Below, one piece after another: positions 31,275 to 38,119 of a DNA stretch of 39,851 bases (position 1 is the first letter of the stretch; each line of letters opens with the position of its first letter). A model generated the notes under the pieces. The model worked only from the letters and a program-made list of their open reading frames with translations. It had not been told where the DNA came from and ran no database searches. Source of the stretch: DATBLZ01 sp036555065 (GTDB lineage: Bacteria > Pseudomonadota > Gammaproteobacteria > Steroidobacterales > Rariloculaceae); the NCBI GenBank assembly GCA_036555065.1, contig DATBLZ010000106.1, forward strand, positions 1-39,851, given 5' to 3'. Both the position numbers and the translations under genes were made by a program.

Positions 31275-32056
31275 GCGCGCGCCACTCCGCGCTCGGAGCT
31301 CTTGAGGAACGTCACGAAGTGCTCGATCGCCGGCAGCTTTGCGCAGTCGGCCTCGATCTGCGTCACGACCTCCTCGATCGTGAGGCTGCGGTCGAGCAGG
31401 ATCCGGACCGCCGTGCCGATCTCCTTGCGCGCGGTGGCGTCGAAGCCGGCGCGCTTCAAACCCACGCTGTTGACGGCGCGCGGCGTGGCCCAGTGGCCCT
31501 CGGCGATCGTGTAGGGCGCGATGTCCTTGTTCGCAAAGGCCCCTGCGACGAGGAAGGAATAGGCGCCCAACCGCACGAATTGCGTGACTGCGGTGAGGCC
31601 GCTCAAGAGCGTGTGATGTTCGATGGTCACGTGCCCCGCGAGCTGCGTGCCGTTCGTGATCACGACGTGATCCTCGAGCCGGCAATCGTGTCCGAGATGC
31701 GAGTACGCCATGATGAAACAGCGGTTGCCGATCCGGGTGACGCCGCCGCCTTTGGCGGTTCCCAAGCTCACGGTCACGTATTCGCCGATACGGTTGCCGT
31801 CGCCGATCTCGAGGCGCGTTGCGGCGTCTTTGTAACTGTAGTCTTGCGGCGGGCCGCCGAGCGAGGCGCCGCATTGAATGAGATTGTCCGCGCCGATCGC
31901 AACTCTCCCGTAGCGGCTGCCGATACGCGCATGCGACTCGACGACCGTGCGCGCGCCGATCGCAACGTCGGCAGCGATGATGCAAAACGGTCCGATCTCG
32001 GCGGATTCGGCGACTTGCGCCCCGGCGGCGACGATCGCTGTCTCGTGAATGGCCAA
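31271..32056 (-). CDS. lpxA: UDP-N-acetylglucosamine acyltransferase LpxA
   Basis: This is the first committed enzyme of lipid A synthesis, moving a hydroxyacyl chain from ACP to position 3 of UDP-GlcNAc (or the 3-amino derivative). The 261-aa protein is a left-handed beta-helix of hexapeptide repeats (IGPFC, VAIGA, RLEIGDGNRI). The catalytic base is His123 in SHLGHDC; LAGHV (His142) is kept. ATPRAVNSVGLKRAGF is conserved. Where E. coli has MTAVHQF, this has LTAVTQF, so a pocket histidine is replaced. The start is TTG at 32056. No lpxD, fabZ or lpxB is adjacent, and pyrD ends 7 bases upstream. Confidence 0.95.
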   Translation of the reverse strand: MAIHETAIVAAGAQVAESAEIGPFCIIAADVAIGARTVVESHARIGSRYGRVAIGADNLIQCGASLGGPPQDYSYKDAATRLEIGDGNRIGEYVTVSLGTAKGGGVTRIGNRCFIMAYSHLGHDCRLEDHVVITNGTQLAGHVTIEHHTLLSGLTAVTQFVRLGAYSFLVAGAFANKDIAPYTIAEGHWATPRAVNSVGLKRAGFDATARKEIGTAVRILLDRSLTIEEVVTQIEADCAKLPAIEHFVTFLKSSERGVARA

Positions 32057-32063
32057 CGCGCTC

Positions 32064-33017
32064 TCAACCGCTCGTGGGGACGTCGAGCGCGTCGCTGCGC
32101 TCGAGCGCGCCGACGAGAGCGGCGACCGACTTCACGCGATGCTTGCTCAAGTACTCGTCTATCCCTGAGTTGATGCGCTTCGCCGCGAGCGGGTCGTAGA
32201 AGAGCGCCGTGCCGAGCCCGACCGTGGTCGCGCCCGCGAGCACGAACTCGAGCGCATCGCGCGCCGTCTCGATGCCGCCTTGCCCGACGATGGGCACCTT
32301 GCGGCGCTGCGCCTCCTGATAGACCTGGTAGACCTTGAGCAGTGCGATCGGCCGAATCGCCGGGCCCGATAGCCCGCCTTGCACGTTGCCGATGATCGGG
32401 CGCCTTCGCTCGACGTCGATCGCCATGCCCATGACGGTGTTGATGACGGCGAGCCCGTCGCTGCCGGCGTCGATGCACGCACGCGCGTTCGCGACGATGT
32501 CGGTCTGATTCGGCGAGAGCTTCGTGATCAGCGGTTTCTTCGTCACCTTGCGGCACGCGGCGACGACACGCGCCGACATGTCGGGATAGTTGCCGAAAGC
32601 GACGCCGCCTTCTTTGACGTTCGGGCAGGAGATGTTGATCTCCATGGCGTCGATCGGCGAATCGTCGAAACGCCGCGCGACCTCCGCGTATTCCTCGATC
32701 GTCGAGCCGCAGACGTTCGCGAAGAAGCGCGTCTCGGTGAAATCGAGCGTCGGCAAGATCTTCTTGACGACATGGTCGACGCCGGGATTCTGCAGCCCAA
32801 TCGCGTTGAGCATCCCGGCCGGCGTTTCCCAGACGCGATGGGGCGGGTTGCCGAGCCTTGGTGCGAGCGTCGTGCCTTTGAGGACGATCGCGCCGACGTC
32901 GCGATTGGAGAACCCGGCGACCCGCGTATACTCCTCGCCGAAGCCGACGCAGCCCGACAGCAAGACGATCGGCGAATTGAGCTTGAGACCGCAGAAATCG
33001 ACGGCGAGAGAGCTCAT
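32064..33017 (-). CDS. pyrD: Dihydroorotate dehydrogenase, class 1B-like
   Basis: This enzyme oxidises dihydroorotate to orotate in pyrimidine synthesis. The 317-aa protein follows Bacillus PyrD (class 1B) throughout: LSGCVGFGEEYTRV, KGTTLAPRLGNPPHRVWETPAGMLNAIGLQNPG, the catalytic-cysteine motif NISCPNVKEGG, KLSPNQTDI, and GGLSGPAIRPIAL. Class 1B is cytosolic and normally pairs with the FeS-flavoprotein PyrK to use NAD+; no pyrK is visible here. Most gammaproteobacteria instead use the membrane-bound class 2 enzyme. ATG at 33017 was chosen over upstream codons that overlap trmL. It starts the pyrD-lpxA-gnnA-like unit. Confidence 0.92.
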   Translation of the reverse strand: MSSLAVDFCGLKLNSPIVLLSGCVGFGEEYTRVAGFSNRDVGAIVLKGTTLAPRLGNPPHRVWETPAGMLNAIGLQNPGVDHVVKKILPTLDFTETRFFANVCGSTIEEYAEVARRFDDSPIDAMEINISCPNVKEGGVAFGNYPDMSARVVAACRKVTKKPLITKLSPNQTDIVANARACIDAGSDGLAVINTVMGMAIDVERRRPIIGNVQGGLSGPAIRPIALLKVYQVYQEAQRRKVPIVGQGGIETARDALEFVLAGATTVGLGTALFYDPLAAKRINSGIDEYLSKHRVKSVAALVGALERSDALDVPTSG

Positions 33018-33066
33018 CGGGTCACTCGATTGGACGGCATGGGCATCCTTAAGCAGCGCCATTATC

Positions 33067-33534
33067 ATGTTCCATCTGATCCTGTATCAACCCGAGATTC
33101 CGCCGAACACGGGGAACGTGATCCGGCTCTGCGCGAACGTCGGCGCGACGCTGCATCTGATTCATCCCCTCGGTTTCAGCATGGACGAGCCGCGCCTGCG
33201 GCGCGCCGGCCTCGACTATCACGAGCTCGCGAGCATCCATGAGCACGCGAGCCTCGAGGCGTGCCTCGCAGCCGTGCAGCCGCACTGCCTCTTTGCGTTG
33301 ACGACGCGCGCGACGCGGGATTTCTATGCGGCGCGGTTCCACGCCGGCGACGCCTTCTTGCTCGGCCCGGAGACGCATGGGCTCCCGACCGAAGTCCTCG
33401 ACTCCCTGCCGGCGGACGCGAAGCTCAGGCTCCCCATTCGACCCGGCAATCGCAGCCTCAACGTCTCGAATGCGGCTGCCGTCGCGCTCTATGAAGCTTG
33501 GCGCCAGCTCGGGTTTCTGGGACGCGCGCCGTGA
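33067..33534 (+). CDS. trmL: tRNA (cytidine(34)-2'-O)-methyltransferase TrmL
   Basis: This SPOUT-family enzyme methylates the 2'-OH of the wobble nucleotide in tRNA-Leu isoacceptors. The 155-aa product (E. coli 157) has MFHLILYQPEIPPNTGNVIRLCANVGATLHLI at the N-terminus and the knotted SAM-binding end FLLGPETHGLP, RLPIRPGNRSLNVSNAAAVALYEAWRQLGF. ATG at 33067 was chosen because longer in-frame starts would run antisense through pyrD. It is divergent from pyrD with a 49-base gap and convergent with the membrane-protein gene at 33547. Confidence 0.96.
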   Translation: MFHLILYQPEIPPNTGNVIRLCANVGATLHLIHPLGFSMDEPRLRRAGLDYHELASIHEHASLEACLAAVQPHCLFALTTRATRDFYAARFHAGDAFLLGPETHGLPTEVLDSLPADAKLRLPIRPGNRSLNVSNAAAVALYEAWRQLGFLGRAP

Positions 33535-33546
33535 CGGACTGGGAAC

Positions 33547-34065
33547 CTACAGTCCGAGCGCGTACAGCAGAGTGTCGTTGTACATGATCATGCGGCCGAA
33601 GAAGATGACGCCCGCCCACAATAGGAGCGAGGCGGCCGCGACGACTTTCGCGCCGGTGGGCGCGTCACCGCCGGCCGGCACGGCGTCGGCTGCGCGAGCG
33701 ATGCCGGCGACGTGAAATGCGAGCAAATTGATTCCGGCGAGGAAGATCAGCAGCATTTTGAGCAGGAACGCAAGATTCTCGAGGTAATCCATCGGCCCCC
33801 CGATCGGGTTCCCCATCACGAACACGAGCCCGCTCGTGACGTTCATTGCGAAGCCTGCAATACCGATCGGAATCAGCTTGTTGACGGTCGCGATCGGCAC
33901 GCCTTTTGCGACGCCGAGGATCCGTACGTCGAGAAGTCCGATCGCGCCGATCAAGAGGGTCATTCCGACAAAATGCAGGATCTCGCCGAGCGGCCACACC
34001 CAGCTGTAGTCGCTGACGAATGCCGCGAGCGTGTCGCTGGCCAGGAACTCAGCCAACGTTTCCAT
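33547..34065 (-). CDS. Membrane protein of unknown function (paralogue A)
   Basis: This is a 172-aa integral membrane protein with about four hydrophobic segments (roughly 25-45, 66-86, 97-118, 140-158). It is plainly homologous to the protein encoded just upstream at 34085: GMTLLIGAIGLLDVRILGVAK matches GLATVGGLSSAVALRLLGIAR, NVTSGL matches NAFSGL, and LLLWAGVIFFGRMIMY matches LSCWAGAIVAGRMTAY. A histidine in the first helix (His31, LHFVG) is shared and His118 is extra; heme or metal binding is possible but not shown. Families of this kind are annotated as DUF6644-like. No function is assigned. Confidence 0.8.
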   Translation of the reverse strand: METLAEFLASDTLAAFVSDYSWVWPLGEILHFVGMTLLIGAIGLLDVRILGVAKGVPIATVNKLIPIGIAGFAMNVTSGLVFVMGNPIGGPMDYLENLAFLLKMLLIFLAGINLLAFHVAGIARAADAVPAGGDAPTGAKVVAAASLLLWAGVIFFGRMIMYNDTLLYALGL

Positions 34066-34084
34066 CCGCTTCAGGCCCTCTCCA

Positions 34085-34591
34085 TCAAAAACCCAGATAG
34101 CTCTCGAGCAAGCCTGGATAAGCCGTCATACGGCCCGCGACGATCGCGCCGGCCCAGCAAGAGAGCGACGCGACGGCGAGCGGCCGCGAGAACGGGGGCG
34201 CCACGCCGCTGCCGACGAGCTCGGAATCGCCGAACACGCGACTCTTGATCACGCGCATGATGAGCACCGCGGCGAGCACGAAGCCCATCTTGAAGTAGAA
34301 CATCGGATTGAAGAGCATCGTTGTCGCGCTCGCCGCGAGCAGCGCGAGACCGGAAAACGCGTTGATCCAAAAACCCGCGTACATGAGCGGGAAAAGCTCG
34401 CGTAGGGGCGCAAGCGGTATCGCGCGCGCGATGCCGAGGAGCCTTAGCGCGACGGCCGAGCTCAAGCCGCCCACGGTCGCCAGGCCCATCGCGTGCAGCG
34501 ACAGGATGAACGTGTAGGCGAACAACGACGGCGACTCGCGAACCCAGGTTGCGAAGCTGCTGCTTTCGATCGCCGCCAACGCGTCAAGCAC
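34085..34591 (-). CDS. Membrane protein of unknown function (paralogue B)
   Basis: This is a 168-aa integral membrane protein, tandem paralogue of the one at 33547 (19-base gap). The GTG start at 34591 is preceded by AAGGGAG. Helices lie at about 23-45, 68-88, 97-114 and 138-155. Conserved with its paralogue are His33 in the first helix (LHAMG), the ARAIPL loop, NAFSGL, FYFKM and AGRMTAY. The pair may form a heterodimer. The leader holds a strong hairpin that includes the ribosome-binding site (34596-34624). Downstream context is only paralogue A, so the function is unknown. Confidence 0.78.
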   Translation of the reverse strand: MLDALAAIESSSFATWVRESPSLFAYTFILSLHAMGLATVGGLSSAVALRLLGIARAIPLAPLRELFPLMYAGFWINAFSGLALLAASATTMLFNPMFYFKMGFVLAAVLIMRVIKSRVFGDSELVGSGVAPPFSRPLAVASLSCWAGAIVAGRMTAYPGLLESYLGF

Positions 34592-34595
34592 GCGA

Positions 34596-34624
34596 AAACA
34601 CTCCCTTGCGCAAGCGCAGTGTTT
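34596..34624. promoter_or_regulatory. Palindrome covering the ribosome-binding site of paralogue B
   Basis: AAACACT (34596-34602) and AGTGTTT (34618-34624) are perfect inverted arms around the inner palindrome CTTGCGCAAG (34605-34614). On the minus strand the ribosome-binding site AAGGGAG falls between the left arm and the inner stem. This could be an operator or an RNA hairpin controlling translation. The rest of the 118-base gap to gpsA shows nothing clear. Confidence 0.45.
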
Positions 34625-34709
34625 CACGGCGCCGGATGGGGACACATCAGTAGAAGCACGTATCTGCGCTGCCGCGGCGTCGGGCGTCGCGCAGCGGAAT
34701 CGTCGCGAG

Positions 34710-35714
34710 CTACTGATCCGTCGTAATCGGCCTGCGCATGAGCGCGGCGACGGCGTCGCGGGGCGCAAGGCCCTCGTAAAGAACGCCATAGATCTGCTCG
34801 ACGATCGGCATATCGACGCCGTGCCGCGCCGCGACGAAACGCACCGATTGCGCGCTGTAATAGCCTTCGACGACCTGACCGATCTCGCGCCGCGCCGCGT
34901 CGGGTGTGGCGCCTGCGGCGAGCGCGAGGCCGAAGCGGCGGTTCCGCGACTGATCGTCGGTGCAAGTGAGCACGAGGTCACCGACGCCGGCGAGCCCCAT
35001 GAACGTCTCTTTGCGCGCGCCGAGCGCAAGCCCTAAGCGCATCATCTCCGCGAGCCCGCGGGTCACGAGCGCGATGCGCGTGTTGGCGCCGAAACCCAAG
35101 CCATCCGAGATGCCGGCGCCGATCGCATATACGTTCTTGGTCGCGCCGCCGACCTCCACACCCACGATGTCGCCGGAGGTGTACGCGCGAAACGTGTCGG
35201 TCGAGATGGCCTCGGCGAGACGCCGCGCGTACTTCTCGTTTTGCGAGGCGACCGTGAGCGCGCTCGGCAGTCCGGCACCGACCTCGTTTGCGAACGTCGG
35301 CCCCGAGAGCACGGCCGTCGGCAGGTCCGCGGGCATGAGCGCCGCGACGACCTGATGCGGCAAGAGCCCGGTTTCGAGCTCGAAGCCCTTCGTCGCCCAG
35401 GAGAGACCCGTGAGCGCGACGCCCGTGCGCACCAGCGCCTCGAGCACCGGCCGAAATCCATGGCTCGGGACCGCGAGCAACACCTCGTCGGCTGAGGCGA
35501 CCGCGAGCTTAAGATCGGCCGTTGCGGAAAGCAGCGGCGGAAACGTCACGCGCGGCAGATAGTCCTCGTTCCGCCGGTGAGCGCTCAAGCGCGCGATGCG
35601 CTTCGCGTCGCGCCCCCAGAGCACCGTCGGATGCCCCGCGCGCGCGAATTGAACAGCGAGCGCAGTTCCCCACGAGCCTGCGCCGACGACGGCGACGCGG
35701 CTCGGTGTGCTAAT
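34710..35714 (-). CDS. gpsA: Glycerol-3-phosphate dehydrogenase [NAD(P)+], ATT start
   Basis: This cytosolic enzyme reduces dihydroxyacetone phosphate to sn-glycerol 3-phosphate for phospholipids. The full protein is 334 aa (E. coli 339). Its N-terminal NAD motif VAVVGAGSWGTALA at residues 7-20 is only encoded if translation starts upstream of the first GTG (35624). No ATG, GTG or TTG is available there: the plausible start is ATT at 35714, overlapping the secB stop, with GGAGG about 6 bases upstream. Other blocks are VLSGPTFANEVGAGLPSA, VGVEVGGATKNVYAIGAGISDGL and GLAGVGDLVLTCT. It follows secB as in E. coli. Confidence 0.95.
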   Translation of the reverse strand: MSTPSRVAVVGAGSWGTALAVQFARAGHPTVLWGRDAKRIARLSAHRRNEDYLPRVTFPPLLSATADLKLAVASADEVLLAVPSHGFRPVLEALVRTGVALTGLSWATKGFELETGLLPHQVVAALMPADLPTAVLSGPTFANEVGAGLPSALTVASQNEKYARRLAEAISTDTFRAYTSGDIVGVEVGGATKNVYAIGAGISDGLGFGANTRIALVTRGLAEMMRLGLALGARKETFMGLAGVGDLVLTCTDDQSRNRRFGLALAAGATPDAARREIGQVVEGYYSAQSVRFVAARHGVDMPIVEQIYGVLYEGLAPRDAVAALMRRPITTDQ

Positions 35715-36213
35715 GCCGCTCCTCCGCGGGCGGTTGCGGCACGGCGGCCGCAGCGGCTTGCTCCATTGCCGACTTGCTCGCTTGCGCGAAGAGCGAGTCG
35801 AAGTTGATCGGCTGCAGCAATAGCGAGGGGAAGCCGCCTTTGACGACGACGTCGCTGATTGCCTCGCGCGCGTATGGATAGAGCGTCGCGGGACAGAAGC
35901 TCCCGAGCAGCACCGCGCGTTCTTGTGGCGTGTATCCGTCGATCAGGAACACGCCCGCTTGCGCGATCTCGATGAGGAATATCGTCGCCTCTTTGTCCTT
36001 CGACTCGATCGTCATCGTCAACGTCACCTCGATGTTTCCACCGCCGAGGTCGAAGTTGCTAGAACGAATGTTGAGCTGCGTCTGCGGAGTCGCATTGGTC
36101 CGAAAGATTTCGGGAGCTTTCGGCGACTCGTAGGACAAGTCTTTGATGTAGATTTTCTGAAGAACCAGTTGCCTCTGCGGAGGCGTCGTCGTCTGCTGCG
36201 GTTGGTCGGCCAT
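35710..36213 (-). CDS. secB: Protein-export chaperone SecB
   Basis: This tetrameric chaperone holds precursor proteins unfolded and passes them to SecA. The 167-aa product has the family core LQKIYIKDLSYESPKAPEIF, the central sheet (NIEVTLTMTIESKD...FLIEIAQAGVFLI) and the segment ILLGSFCPATLYPYAREAISDVV-like LGSFCPATLYPYAREA. The C-terminal tail is Ala/Pro-rich and ends EERH. ATG is at 36213. Its last codons supply the GGAGG and the overlapping start of gpsA. Order yibN-grxC-secB-gpsA is the same as in E. coli. Confidence 0.97.
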   Translation of the reverse strand: MADQPQQTTTPPQRQLVLQKIYIKDLSYESPKAPEIFRTNATPQTQLNIRSSNFDLGGGNIEVTLTMTIESKDKEATIFLIEIAQAGVFLIDGYTPQERAVLLGSFCPATLYPYAREAISDVVVKGGFPSLLLQPINFDSLFAQASKSAMEQAAAAAVPQPPAEERH

Positions 36214-36231
36214 TGTTGCTTTCTACTTCGT

Positions 36232-36510
36232 TTAGGGAGCCCGGGATTCCGCGGCGAGCATCTTTTCGAGCCCGCCGCTCTTGTCTAATGCGTTCAACTC
36301 GTCGAACCCGCCGATGTGGCGCTCGCCGAAGAATATCTGCGGGACGGTTTGCCGCCCGGTGCGCTCGATCATTTCTTCGCGCCTTTCGGGCTCGAGCATG
36401 ACGTCGATTTCAGTGTATGCAATGCCCTTGCGGTCGAGCAGCCGCTTGGCCGCCGTGCAATACCCGCAAAAAGGCTGCGAGTAAACGATCACTTTCGCTC
36501 CGGCGCTCAT
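36232..36510 (-). CDS. grxC: Glutaredoxin 3
   Basis: This is a small glutathione-dependent thiol oxidoreductase of 92 aa. The active site is FCGYC (Cys15, Cys18), slightly different from the CPYC of E. coli Grx3. The cis-proline motif TVPQIF and the glutathione-binding GGFDELNALD follow. Its ATG overlaps the stop of the rhodanese gene (ATGA), and secB follows after 18 bases, so it is co-transcribed with both. Substrates likely include ribonucleotide reductase and other cytosolic disulfides. Confidence 0.96.
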   Translation of the reverse strand: MSAGAKVIVYSQPFCGYCTAAKRLLDRKGIAYTEIDVMLEPERREEMIERTGRQTVPQIFFGERHIGGFDELNALDKSGGLEKMLAAESRAP

Positions 36511-36929
36511 TTTACTAACGGCAGATTCTCGCCGCGCCAGCTCGAAAGACCGCCGCGCAGGCTGAACACGATCTCGTAACCCGCCCGGCGCAGAGCGCCC
36601 GCGGCTTTCGCCGAGGTCGAGCCGTTATCGCAGACCGTGAGCAACGGCCGGTTCTTCGCTTTTTCGACGGCCCCGCTCGGGTCCCTTTCGATCGTCTCGA
36701 GCGGAACGTTGCGCGCATTCACGATATGTCCGACGCCGAAGTCTTCGGCTTTGCGGACGTCGATGATCGTCGCGCCCTTGTTGATGAGCCGCACGGCATC
36801 GCGCGCGGATAGCTGATACAGGCCTTGCGTACGCAGCCTGAGCTCATAAAGAATCACGGCCACGAGCGAGACGAGCACGCTCAAGGCAAGCAGCGGATGA
36901 TTGGTCACGAACTCGGCCAGTTGGCCCAT
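36507..36929 (-). CDS. yibN: Membrane-anchored rhodanese-like protein (YibN type)
   Basis: This 140-aa protein has one N-terminal transmembrane helix (HPLLALSVLVSLVAVILYEL, about 11-30) and a cytosolic rhodanese domain. The domain contains IIDVRKAEDFGVGHIVNARNVPL and the active-site loop VCDNGSTSAKAAGAL with Cys100, and it ends WRGENLPLVK. It matches E. coli YibN in size, topology and neighbours (grxC, secB, gpsA). ATG at 36929 follows GGAGGAG. Having the cysteine suggests sulfurtransferase activity; E. coli YibN is also reported to assist membrane protein insertion factors. Confidence 0.93.
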   Translation of the reverse strand: MGQLAEFVTNHPLLALSVLVSLVAVILYELRLRTQGLYQLSARDAVRLINKGATIIDVRKAEDFGVGHIVNARNVPLETIERDPSGAVEKAKNRPLLTVCDNGSTSAKAAGALRRAGYEIVFSLRGGLSSWRGENLPLVK

Positions 36930-38075
36930 CGGCTCCTCCGGACATGGCAACCGGAAATTATAGCAGTGCTTGCGCTCGCGCTTCTTGCGGGGCGTGCCGC
37001 GGCGCAGGGCGACGACGAGCACGCGCTCGGCGCCGTGCGCGAGGAGATCCGCGCGGTAGAGGCGCGGCTGTCGAGGCAAACCACCGAGCGCGACGTGGAG
37101 CTCAAGAACCTGCGTAGCGCCGAGCTCGCAGCAGCCGCTGCGAGTGAGGAGCTCAAGCGTGTTCGCACGGAGTTCCGCGAGCAGCGCGCCCGGCATGACA
37201 CTCTCGCGCGCGAATCGGCGGAGGCGGCGCGGCGCGTTGCGCGAGAGCGCGACGCGCTGGCCGGTCAGGTTCGACTGAGCTACATGACGGGCCGAGAAGA
37301 GCTCGTGAAGCTGCTCTTGAGCCAAGAGAACCCGGCGACGCTCGGGCGAATGCTCGTGTACTACGACTATTTCAATCGCGCGCGGAGCTCGAGAATTGCG
37401 GCGGCGAGCCGCGAGGTCGCCGTGCTCGACAGCCTCGCGGCGGAGAGCGCACGGCTCGAGCAGGAGCTCGAGGAGCTCGTGCAGAAGCAAGCACGCGAGG
37501 TCGAGGCGCAAGAGCGTGCGCGCGCCGAGCGCCGCGCCGCGCTCGCGCGCATCGAGTCCTCGATCGCAGATGCGGGCGGAAAGATCGCGTCGCTGCGTCT
37601 CGAGGAAGAGCGCCTGAGCGAGCTCGTCGTCGAGCTCGCGGAGCTTCTCGAGGATCTGCCACGCGGCGCCGAGGAGCCGTTCGCGGCGCAAAAGGGCACG
37701 TTGGCCTGGCCCGTCGACGGCAAGATCGCGCAAGGCTTCGGGCAACCGCGCGACGGCGGCCCCTTGCGGTGGAACGGCGTCCTGCTAGCGGCGGCAACGG
37801 GCACGGCCGTGCAGGCGGTTTACTACGGCCGTGTCGCGTTCGCGGATTGGTTGCCGGGCTTGGGCCTCCTGATCATCGTCGATCATGGCGGCGGCTACAT
37901 GAGCCTCTATGGGCACAACGAGGCGCTGCTCAAAGAATCCGGGGAGTGGGTTTCCCCTGGCGATGAGATTGCGCAGGTCGGCGATTCGGGCGGGCAAGCC
38001 GAGCCCGGCCTCTATTTCGAAATACGTCATAACGGCGCGCCCGAGGACCCGCGGCAATGGGTGCAGAGACCGTGA
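36921..38075 (+). CDS. envC: Murein hydrolase activator EnvC-like (degenerate LytM)
   Basis: This is a periplasmic activator of cell-division amidases of about 384 aa. A long coiled-coil region (about residues 35-250) is followed by a LytM domain (WPVDGKIAQGFGQ ... SLYGHNEALLKESGEWV ... QAEPGLYFEIRHNG). The zinc ligands of active LytM enzymes are missing (HxxxD replaced near RWNGVLL; HxH reads LYF), as in E. coli EnvC. TTG at 36921 gives a proper signal peptide with arginines (MAHRLLRTW...AGRAAAQ); GTG at 36966 would give a shorter one. It is divergent from yibN with overlapping starts; gpmI, usual here in E. coli, is absent. Confidence 0.92.
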   Translation: MAHRLLRTWQPEIIAVLALALLAGRAAAQGDDEHALGAVREEIRAVEARLSRQTTERDVELKNLRSAELAAAAASEELKRVRTEFREQRARHDTLARESAEAARRVARERDALAGQVRLSYMTGREELVKLLLSQENPATLGRMLVYYDYFNRARSSRIAAASREVAVLDSLAAESARLEQELEELVQKQAREVEAQERARAERRAALARIESSIADAGGKIASLRLEEERLSELVVELAELLEDLPRGAEEPFAAQKGTLAWPVDGKIAQGFGQPRDGGPLRWNGVLLAAATGTAVQAVYYGRVAFADWLPGLGLLIIVDHGGGYMSLYGHNEALLKESGEWVSPGDEIAQVGDSGGQAEPGLYFEIRHNGAPEDPRQWVQRP

Positions 38076-38119
38076 ACCGCGTCTCTCGGCGCTTGCGCGC
38101 GTGTGCTATCGTGCCGCGA

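Noticed and set aside
34710..35624. gpsA starting at GTG 35624
   Set aside because: This start removes the NAD-binding motif VVGAGSWG, essential for the family. The extended frame from ATT 35714 restores it and the normal length.
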